From an uncultured Lutibacter sp. (lineage in GTDB: Bacteria > Bacteroidota > Bacteroidia > Flavobacteriales > Flavobacteriaceae): a stretch of DNA of 64,000 nucleotides. This document shows, piece after piece, positions 35,492 through 47,296 of the stretch. The first letter of the stretch is position 1. The number at the start of each line of letters is the position of its first letter. The notes beneath the pieces were generated by a model that had not been told where the DNA came from, did no database searches, and saw only the letters and a program-made list of their open reading frames with translations. Where the stretch lies: assembly GCF_947493565.1 (NCBI RefSeq), contig NZ_CANLRG010000002.1, forward strand, positions 62,001-126,000, given 5' to 3'. The position numbers and the translations under genes are program-made.

Positions 35492-36476
35492 ATTTCATTT
35501 TTAATATTATTTTCTCATTTTTTATTGAATATTTAATTGGAGATGATATACTTAACAAGTCTAAAACTTCTTTGATCTTTAAATTATCAAACGTTCCAGT
35601 ATATTCATATTCTAACAAACTTTCAGAACTCACAACAAACTGAACTTGATATTTTCTTTCCAAATCTTTTATAACATCTTTTAGACTTGTTTTATTAAAA
35701 ATTAATTTTCCCTCTCTCCAAGCTATCACATCAGAAGAGTTAACTTCTTCAATTTTCATTTTTTTCTCAGCCTTATTAAAAACAGCTTTTTGAGATGGCG
35801 TTAAAACTATAGGGGTATCTTTATCTTTAATTAATTCTACTTTTCCTGTGACTAATGTTGTTTCAATTTTACTATCTTTTTCATAAGATTTTACATTAAA
35901 ACTAGTTCCTAAAACTCTTATTTTTAGTTCATTTGCATTTACTATAAAAGGTTTATTAACGTTTCTTTTTATATCAAAAAAAGCTTCTCCTATGAGTGTT
36001 ACCTCTCTAATAGTATCTTTAAACTTTTTAGGATAAATTAATTTACTATCGATATTTAAAGAAATTATTGAGCCATCTGGTAATATAACTTCTTGTTCAT
36101 TACTATTAGATGTAATTTCATTAAACAAATCTTTTTCTTCCTCTTTATCTTTAATTAATTCTTTAGAATTAACATAACTATTATTGTTTATTTCTTGATA
36201 GTTCCAAAATAAGAGTACACTTAAAAATAAAACTGCTACACCAACCGAACTGAACACATATCTTTTTTTATTTTTAATTTTTTTACTAAAATTTATATAA
36301 TGAGATTCATTATTATTATTTTTAATTTCTTTAAGTGCCTGCCCTATATACTTAGCCTTTAGAAAATTAAATTTATTTTGATTACTTTCACTTTCTCTAA
36401 TCCATTCCAATACTTTTTTCTTTTCTGAAAGTGTACTTTTTCCTTCTATATACTTTATAATATATTTTTCTTGCAT
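35490..36476 (-). CDS. FecR-family anti-sigma factor
   Basis: A 328-residue single-pass inner-membrane protein. A cytoplasmic N-terminal sigma-binding region (about 1-70, IKYIEGKSTLSEKKKVLEWI) precedes a transmembrane helix near 73-92 (SSVGVAVLFLSVLLFW), the periplasmic FecR domain (about 125-215, EVILPDGSIISLNIDSKLIY; GEAFFDIKRN; VLGTSFNVKSY) and a C-terminal DUF4974 domain (NKTSLKDVIKDLERKYQVQF) that mimics an STN fold. It holds the sigma factor until the STN domain of SusC signals. It lies 88 bases after the sigma gene. Confidence 0.94.
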   Translation of the reverse strand: MQEKYIIKYIEGKSTLSEKKKVLEWIRESESNQNKFNFLKAKYIGQALKEIKNNNNESHYINFSKKIKNKKRYVFSSVGVAVLFLSVLLFWNYQEINNNSYVNSKELIKDKEEEKDLFNEITSNSNEQEVILPDGSIISLNIDSKLIYPKKFKDTIREVTLIGEAFFDIKRNVNKPFIVNANELKIRVLGTSFNVKSYEKDSKIETTLVTGKVELIKDKDTPIVLTPSQKAVFNKAEKKMKIEEVNSSDVIAWREGKLIFNKTSLKDVIKDLERKYQVQFVVSSESLLEYEYTGTFDNLKIKEVLDLLSISSPIKYSIKNEKIILKMK

Positions 36477-36564
36477 TTTTAAGAGGTTATATACTTATAT
36501 GACGTAACTATTCATACGTATCCCCTACAATATTTAAAAAAAAGATAAAATTTTATCGGTATTA

Positions 36565-37134
36565 TTAAAAAAAAGATAAAAACTCTCGAAGATAAAGTCT
36601 CATATGCTTTATTGCCTTAGTAATATGATTTTCAACAGTTTTAGTAGATATATTAAGCTCTTTTGATATTTCTTTATGCTTTAAACCTTCAATTCTACTC
36701 ATTACAAAAACATTTTTACATTTTTCAGGTAAAAATTCAATTCCATTCATAATTGCTTCTTCTAATTCTTTTTCAATAATAGAAGAAGCTAAATCATCTG
36801 CAATTGCTTTGTAATTTATTGAAGCCTCAATTTGTTGTGTATTATTTTCAATATTTAATGTTTGTTTCTTTTTTCTCAAATAATCCAAACAAGCATTTCT
36901 AGTAACTGTATAGATATATCCATTGATATTAGTTTGAATATTTTTTTGAGACCAAACTTTTAAAAATACATCTTGAATAATCTCTTCAGCATCTTCATTG
37001 CAAGAAATATAACTATTTGCAATAAATAACAATTTAGATCTATAAAGTTTAAATAATAACTGAAATGCATTTGCATCTCCCTCATTAATTAAATCTATAA
37101 ACTCAGAATTATTGATATTTAAGTTATTATTCAT
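36565..37134 (-). CDS. ECF RNA polymerase sigma factor (Bacteroidetes type)
   Basis: A 189-residue ECF sigma factor. Region 2 spans about 20-88 (FQLLFKLYRSKLLFIANSYI; DAEEIIQDVFLKVW; GYIYTVTRNACLDYLRKK) and region 4 about 128-180 (LPEKCKNVFVMSRIEGLKHKEIS; STKTVENHITKAIKHMR). First gene of the sigma-fecR-susC-susD locus and presumably the activator of susC and susD. A 7-bp inverted repeat lies just upstream of its start. Confidence 0.94.
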   Translation of the reverse strand: MNNNLNINNSEFIDLINEGDANAFQLLFKLYRSKLLFIANSYISCNEDAEEIIQDVFLKVWSQKNIQTNINGYIYTVTRNACLDYLRKKKQTLNIENNTQQIEASINYKAIADDLASSIIEKELEEAIMNGIEFLPEKCKNVFVMSRIEGLKHKEISKELNISTKTVENHITKAIKHMRLYLREFLSFF

Positions 37135-37150
37135 TTACACATCTTTCATA

Positions 37151-37169
37151 TCTGTAACTAATTTACAGA
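37151..37169. promoter_or_regulatory. inverted repeat upstream of the sigma gene
   Basis: tctgtaa (37151-37157) and ttacaga (37163-37169) around 5 bases, centred 26 bases before the sigma ATG. Candidate operator or 5' leader hairpin. The rest of the gap up to 37533 is AT-rich and holds no gene, TAnnTTTG box or strong hairpin I could identify. Confidence 0.35.
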
Positions 37170-37533
37170 AAATTTATTAAAAATAATTTAACCTCTTTAT
37201 TAGCCTCTATTAAAAAAGTGTTGATTATATTTATAATGTAACTTTTTTAAACAATTTACTTCCTATAAAAATTAAAATATTTGTTAAGTATAAATTTTAA
37301 AAACCATTTTTTTTAAATGTAATAATCATTTTTAAAATCTCTATTGTTAAAAAGTTATCAATTATAGAATACTATTGTAATGTTTTCGATTTATATGATA
37401 ACTGACTTGAATAATTTGTTCTAAACTATATGTTTTGTTAATTGGCTTCTTTATTTTTTATGATGGCAAATTATAATGAATGATGATTTGAATCGTTCAA
37501 ATTTAAAAACAGAACCTATAAGAAAAGATTTTA

Positions 37534-38046
37534 CTAAGCTTTTATTTTATAAATTACACCTTTAGATCCTTCAAAATCAAAATCTCTATCATACATAAGT
37601 CCAATTTTTTCCAACACTTTAATGGAGGCTTTATTATCTTTCATTGCTCTACCAATAATTTCAGTTATTTTAAATTTATTTAGTCCAAAATTAACACAAG
37701 CTTTTGCGGATTCAGTTGCATATCCTTTATTCCAATGTTTTCTAAAAAATCTAAATCCAATATCATATTCATTAAGATTTTCTGTAAATTTAAGTCCACA
37801 CCAACCTAAAAATTCTTTATTTTCTTTGTTGATTACTGCCCATCTTCCTATTCCATATTTTTTATATTGGTCATAATTTTCTAAGAATTTTTTAGATTCC
37901 TCAATATCTTTAAATGCTCCTTCTCCAGTATATTTCATAACTTCTTTATCAAGATTCAGTTGATAAAAAGATTTCGCATCATTTACATTCAATTCTCTTA
38001 ATAAAAGTCTTTCAGTTTCTAATATTGGAAAAGGGTTGAATTTCAT
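37534..38046 (-). CDS. GNAT acetyltransferase, RimJ/RimL-like
   Basis: A 170-residue cytoplasmic N-acetyltransferase. It opens with the RimJ/RimL hallmark (ILETERLLLRELNVNDAKSF), has the strand-4 region GRWAVINKENKEFLGWCGL, the acetyl-CoA loop zone RFFRKHWNKGYATESAKACV near 100-120 and the end NKASIKVLEKIGLMY. Such enzymes acetylate protein N-termini, small amines or antibiotics; the substrate is unknown. It begins one base after the stop of the chimeric fragment at 38048-38377, so it may depend on that transcript. Confidence 0.9.
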   Translation of the reverse strand: MKFNPFPILETERLLLRELNVNDAKSFYQLNLDKEVMKYTGEGAFKDIEESKKFLENYDQYKKYGIGRWAVINKENKEFLGWCGLKFTENLNEYDIGFRFFRKHWNKGYATESAKACVNFGLNKFKITEIIGRAMKDNKASIKVLEKIGLMYDRDFDFEGSKGVIYKIKA

Positions 38047-38047
38047 T

Positions 38048-38377
38048 TCAGTTTTTTAAAGTTTTTATTCTCTTTGCAAAATAATCATTGCTACTTATTT
38101 CATAGGCTTTAGTTGCATATTCTAAAGCTTTTTTACTGTCTTTTTGAGAAATATAATAATCTGCCATTGAATTATATACATTAGGACTTTTAGGATAATA
38201 TTTTATTCCTAATTCAAAAAACATCTTTGCTTTTTGTAATTTTTTGTTTCTATGATTTCCAAATTTGAGTTCCATTTTGTGTCTATTCCATTTAAACACC
38301 ATGTCAATACTACTATCAATCAACACTTTGTTAGTGTTCAAGTTTTTTATTTGAAACACCTCCATTGGAGGTTTCAT
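38048..38377 (-). pseudogene. chimeric gene remnant: GIY-YIG-like N-terminus joined to a TPR tail
   Basis: The 109-residue frame falls into two unrelated parts. Residues 1-48 (QIKNLNTNKVLIDSSIDMVF; NRHKMELKFGNHRNKKLQ) resemble the start of the small GIY-YIG-like proteins of Bacteroidota, but the expected Y-I-G is replaced by L-I-D. Residues 49-109 (AKMFFELGIKYYPKSPNVYN; SMADYYISQKDSKKALEYA) look like the TPR tail often found at the C-terminus of bacterial hydrolases. Neither domain is complete. A deletion that fused two genes is the simplest reading. It lies between an intact GNAT gene and a frameshifted gene. Confidence 0.6.
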
Positions 38378-38418
38378 TTGTTAGTAAATTTCTTTAAGCT
38401 CTTTTTTTTGTTTTCATA

Positions 38419-38833
38419 TCAAATAAATCCTAGTTGTTGCACAACAGTTTTTCTATCAAATATTTGTGTATGTCCTCTTATTAAATGGTTTTTGAAATGA
38501 TAAATGGTAAATCCTTTTGTTTTAATTGATTTATTAGTAGGTGGGTGATCTCCAATCATTCCAAGATTTGTGCCTGTTAAAATCCAAGTTATTGCTACAT
38601 GATTTTCTTCTGAAATAGCAGATGTTATTTCAAAATTCATATCTGGAAATGAATCAAACGAAAATTTTAAACGTTCTTTAAATTCAGAATACGACAAGGT
38701 TTTTCCTTCCCAAGGATCAGCAGTATCAAGATGAATTGTATATTCTTTATCAATAAAATTGTTCAACTTTATCAATTTTTTTATTATTCCAAATTTCTTC
38801 CATAAATTTCCGAAGGAAAGCTTCTTTATTCAT
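38419..38833 (-). pseudogene. SnoaL-like (ester cyclase family) gene with a one-base frameshift
   Basis: The natural ATG at 38831-38833 encodes MNKEAFLRKFMEEIWNNKK then IDKVEQF and hits a stop. Removing one base from the A-run at 38755-38758 (plus strand) joins it to the frame that continues IDKEYTIHLDTADPWEGK to QQLGFI at 38419. The joined product (about 138 residues) has the SnoaL length and pattern (EITSAISEENHVAITWILTG). A consensus -7 box remains at 38880-38887. Either a recent frameshift mutation or a sequencing error in the homopolymer. Confidence 0.75.
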
Positions 38834-38879
38834 CACTGCTTTTTAGTTTTTAGATTTATTTAAATAACATCAAACTCAA

Positions 38880-38887
38880 CAAATATA
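38880..38887 (-). promoter_or_regulatory. -7 promoter box (TATATTTG) of the SnoaL-like gene
   Basis: Exact TAnnTTTG on the minus strand, 47 bases before the ATG at 38833; still intact although the gene is frameshifted. Confidence 0.55.
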
Positions 38888-38949
38888 CTATAGAAATAAT
38901 AGAATTGTTTTGTTTTTGATTTACTTAATAGGTTTAAATCTAACTTCTT

Positions 38950-39555
38950 TTAAATAAATGTTAATACAAATGGAACTAAAAAAGGTACAATTACTGTCAA
39001 AACAACACCACTAAAAACAGCTATAATTGCCCATTCTTTCCCTGTACTTTCTGAAATAATAGGTAAACAGGTATCCATAGAAGTAGCCCCACCAGATACA
39101 ATACCTCCCAGTTTACCAAAATATTTTACAAAAAAAGGTGTAGCTAAAAGCGTAATTATTTCTCTTGAAATATTAGACAATAAGGCGATAACCCCTAAAG
39201 TTTCTCCACTAATTTCTGTTATAAATATAGAAGATAAACTATAATATCCAAATCCAGCAGCTACAGCCATAGCTTCAATTATACTAATTTCAGAAATAAA
39301 AAATGATATTAATGCTGCTCCTAATAATGAACCTAAAATAACACAAAGCGGAACTAGTATAATTTTAATTTTTGTTTTACGAATGATACTAAGTGCGTTA
39401 CTATCTGCCCCAATTCCTATACCTACAAAAAACATTAAGGCATATAATGAGTACTTGGAAAAATCATTTTCTATCAAAAAATCGGGTAAAAATTTATACA
39501 TACCTAAAACCACACCCACTATAAACATTAAAAGTATAATAATACTATTTTTCAT
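38950..39555 (-). CDS. LysO-family transporter, C-terminal half protein
   Basis: A 201-residue inner-membrane protein with about six helices. It matches the C-terminal part of LysO (DUF340): FFVGIGIGADSNALSIIRKT, AAGFGYYSLSSIFITEISGE, LSNISREIITLL and GGATSMDTCLPIISESTGKE. LysO exports lysine and toxic analogues in E. coli as a single chain; here the family is split in two, with the N-terminal piece in the overlapping upstream gene. The ATG at 39555 lies 11 bases inside the end of that gene, a layout for translational coupling. The longer frame to 39594 adds a leader that is not membrane-like. Confidence 0.85.
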   Translation of the reverse strand: MKNSIIILLMFIVGVVLGMYKFLPDFLIENDFSKYSLYALMFFVGIGIGADSNALSIIRKTKIKIILVPLCVILGSLLGAALISFFISEISIIEAMAVAAGFGYYSLSSIFITEISGETLGVIALLSNISREIITLLATPFFVKYFGKLGGIVSGGATSMDTCLPIISESTGKEWAIIAVFSGVVLTVIVPFLVPFVLTFI

Positions 39556-39826
39556 TTTTATTGATAAAGAATAATTTGTAAGTGATATATGCAAAAATTA
39601 GACTTCCTAACACCGCTCCAAAAGTGATTAAAAAAGCTTGTATGCCAATATTTGTCATATTAGAAATAATGGTTTTATTTAAACCAACTCCAATTCCTAA
39701 AAGAAATAATAACATATAAATAATTAGTGTTGTAATCTTGCTTGAACATAAAATAAATTGGGGTTTGTTTCTGAAAACATATCCAAGAATTAAACCTATG
39801 GTCATTAAAAATAATACTGGTGTCAT
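39545..39826 (-). CDS. LysO-family transporter, N-terminal half protein
   Basis: A 93-residue membrane protein with three helices (about 2-17, 31-47, 60-80). The motifs FLLGIGVGLNK and FGAVLGSLIFAYITYK mirror the corresponding part of the C-terminal half (FFVGIGIGADS; LGSLLGAALISFFIS), the internal repeat known from LysO. It overlaps the start of the C-terminal half gene by 11 bases. A -7 box at 39879-39886 gives a leader of about 47 bases, so the pair is probably independent of the upstream beta-galactosidase gene. Confidence 0.82.
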   Translation of the reverse strand: MTPVLFLMTIGLILGYVFRNKPQFILCSSKITTLIIYMLLFLLGIGVGLNKTIISNMTNIGIQAFLITFGAVLGSLIFAYITYKLFFINKNEK

Positions 39827-39878
39827 ATCTATTTAAGATGATTATAGAAGCGTTTTATAAAGAAGTGCTTTAGAAAAA

Positions 39879-39886
39879 CAAATGTA
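39879..39886 (-). promoter_or_regulatory. -7 promoter box (TACATTTG) of the lysO pair
   Basis: TAnnTTTG on the minus strand in the 70-base gap after the beta-galactosidase gene. Confidence 0.5.
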
Positions 39887-39896
39887 ATTTTTAAAA

Positions 39897-45112
<5,216 letters not shown>

Positions 45113-45242
45113 TTTTTCAATTCATTTATTTTCTAAAAATACAATTGCAACAAATTTCGATTATTTTTCTTTATTTATTCAAAAAAGACCTTTACTTAAC
45201 CTTTCATTTCATCGTTTTAAAAACATATCAATCTATAATATC

Positions 45243-45250
45243 TATATTTG
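45243..45250 (+). promoter_or_regulatory. -7 promoter box (TATATTTG) of the TPR/LuxR regulator
   Basis: Exact TAnnTTTG on the plus strand, 72 bases before the ATG at 45323, in the divergent region with the GH63-like gene. No matching box for the minus-strand arm was found in this gap. Confidence 0.5.
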
Positions 45251-45322
45251 TAACTTGATGAGATTTTTGGAAGTTTTTATATTTATTTCACCTTTATTTA
45301 ATACTTTATCAATCATTAGCTT

Positions 45323-47017
45323 ATGAAAATATTGATTAAAATTATTTTTTTCTTCCTTGTATTTATTTGTTTTCCGGTGTATTCTCAAACTAATATTTGG
45401 GATGAAAACCCAAGCGAATCTAAAAAAGAGTTAGATAGTTTATTAACTATTTTACCTTACTCAACAGGAAAAGATAAAATACCTTTATTAAATAGAGTTG
45501 CGGAAATTTATTGGCCTATAAATCCAAATAAAACTATAGAATATGCAAATGAAGCCTTAAACTTATCCCAAAAATTTAATGATAAAAGCCAAGAAGGGTT
45601 AGCACTTATTAATCTTTGTCAAGGTTATTTGTTTAATGATTTTTACAACAAAGCTTTAGAATTAGGGCTAAAATCTTTAGAAATTAGAAAGAAAATTGGC
45701 AATGATTACGACTTAGCTTTTACATTACGCACCCTAGGATGGTTGTATTATGATATTGCGTATTTTGATAAAGCTTTAGAATACCATATAGAAACCTTAA
45801 AACTACACGAAAAAATAGGTGACAAACAACGAATAGCGTATAGCTATAATAGTATTGGCTTAATTCATGAAAGAAAAGGAAATTGCAATTTGGCATTATC
45901 TTTTTTCAAAAAGTCTTTAGCACTAAAAAAAGAGTTTAAAAATAAAGATAGAATTGCCGAAACTATGAAAAATATGGGCATTTGCTATCGAAAAATTCAT
46001 GAACTTGATTCTGCTAAAACATTTTTAGAATCTTCTTTAGAAATCACCAATCAAATTAAAGACGATCATAATAAAGTTGATATTTTAAATGAACTTTCAA
46101 TAGTATATCTAATGCTTAAAAATTATGATAAATGCTATTCATTATTAAAAGAATCTAGACTAATTATGAACGGTTTAATGGATACTAAAGAATGGATAGT
46201 TGAAAATGATAGAATTATGTCTGATTACTATTTAGCAATTGGAGATTACAAAAATGCACTTAACAAATATAAAACATATGATTTAGGAAAGTCTGAAATT
46301 TTTTCAAGTAATAAAAGTGAAAAATTGGCAGAAATGAGAATTCTTTATGAAGCAGAGCGAAGAAAATCAGAAATTAAATTACTAGAACAACAAAGAAACC
46401 TAGAGGCGCAAAAAAGAAAATCGTTACTTGTAGGCTCTATATTATTAGTCATTATAGGAATTCTTATCATTGTTTCACTTTGGAATAATATAAAAAAGAA
46501 AAAAGCTATTTATTTACAAAGTGAAAGACTTTCAAAAGAAAAATTAAAAACACAATCACTTCTTCAAGAAAACCTTGAGCACAAGTTAGAATTTCGTATG
46601 AAAGAATTGACAAATTTAGCGTTGTTTATATCTCAAAGAACATCAATATATGGAGATTTGACCAAATCTTTTAAAAGTTTAAATTTTACAGATATAAATC
46701 AAATAAAAAAAGATATTAATGCACTTATAAAAGAATATGCATTTAAGCTAAATATTAATGAAGATTTACAAAAATTCCACACAAACGTAGAAACTTTACA
46801 AAGTGATTTTTTATTCAAAATTAAAGAGAAATATCCACACCTAACTAATAAAGATGTACAACTAGCAGTACAAGTTAAACTTAAACTTAGTTCTAAAGAA
46901 ATATCTAATATTAATAACATTTCTCTAAATTCTGTAGAAATTAGTAGACACCGATTGAGAAAAAAATTAAACTTAGATAAAAAAGAAAACTTAATTAATT
47001 TTCTAGAAAATATTTAG
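45323..47017 (+). CDS. membrane-spanning TPR regulator with LuxR-type HTH
   Basis: A 564-residue one-component sensor. A signal peptide (to about residue 21, ending FPVYSQ) exports a TPR domain (about 45-300; LAFTLRTLGWLYYDIAYFDK, IAYSYNSIGLIHERKGNCN). One transmembrane helix lies near 371-391 (LLVGSILLVIIGILIIVSLW), then a coiled coil and a C-terminal LuxR-like HTH (KLSSKEISNINNISLNSVEI; RHRLRKKLNL). There is no kinase domain. It is flanked by the glycosidase arm on one side and susC-susD on the other, so it is the likely local regulator of this locus. Confidence 0.88.
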   Translation: MKILIKIIFFFLVFICFPVYSQTNIWDENPSESKKELDSLLTILPYSTGKDKIPLLNRVAEIYWPINPNKTIEYANEALNLSQKFNDKSQEGLALINLCQGYLFNDFYNKALELGLKSLEIRKKIGNDYDLAFTLRTLGWLYYDIAYFDKALEYHIETLKLHEKIGDKQRIAYSYNSIGLIHERKGNCNLALSFFKKSLALKKEFKNKDRIAETMKNMGICYRKIHELDSAKTFLESSLEITNQIKDDHNKVDILNELSIVYLMLKNYDKCYSLLKESRLIMNGLMDTKEWIVENDRIMSDYYLAIGDYKNALNKYKTYDLGKSEIFSSNKSEKLAEMRILYEAERRKSEIKLLEQQRNLEAQKRKSLLVGSILLVIIGILIIVSLWNNIKKKKAIYLQSERLSKEKLKTQSLLQENLEHKLEFRMKELTNLALFISQRTSIYGDLTKSFKSLNFTDINQIKKDINALIKEYAFKLNINEDLQKFHTNVETLQSDFLFKIKEKYPHLTNKDVQLAVQVKLKLSSKEISNINNISLNSVEISRHRLRKKLNLDKKENLINFLENI

Positions 47018-47046
47018 TTTCTCACCACATTAAACTCGTATAACTT

Positions 47047-47096
47047 TATCTCATATAAAAGTTTCTTCTTTTTATTTTAATCTTTTATATGAGATA
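47047..47096. repeat. 15-bp perfect inverted repeat with T-rich loop
   Basis: tatctcatataaaag (47047-47061) is the exact reverse complement of 47082-47096; the 20-base loop is nearly all T. It lies 30 bases after the regulator stop and 200 bases before the susC start, so it could end the regulator transcript or act as an operator. Confidence 0.7.
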
Positions 47097-47146
47097 TAAT
47101 TCTGATATTTCAATAATAACATTACTCTTTTTTTACTTCATATTAA

Positions 47147-47186
47147 AAATACTTTAAAAAAAGTATTTAGACCTATTGTAAAGGTC
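47147..47186. promoter_or_regulatory. cluster of short repeats upstream of susC
   Basis: Two adjacent inverted repeats: aaatactt/aagtattt (47147-47154, 47161-47168) and gacct/aggtc (47170-47174, 47182-47186). They lie about 110-150 bases ahead of the susC start, where an activator site of the neighbouring regulator would be expected. No TAnnTTTG box was found for susC. Confidence 0.35.
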
Positions 47187-47296
47187 AAGTAAAGTCCATT
47201 TTTAACTTTTTTTGGGAAAATAATTCAATATTTGAAATGACAAAACTCATACAAAATTTAAAGTATGTACAAATTCTAATAATTAACTTTTTTAAT

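Noticed and set aside
47237-47296. Longer susC start
   Set aside because: The 20 extra codons (rich in I, N and F) precede a complete signal peptide that starts at 47297, so they are most likely leader RNA.
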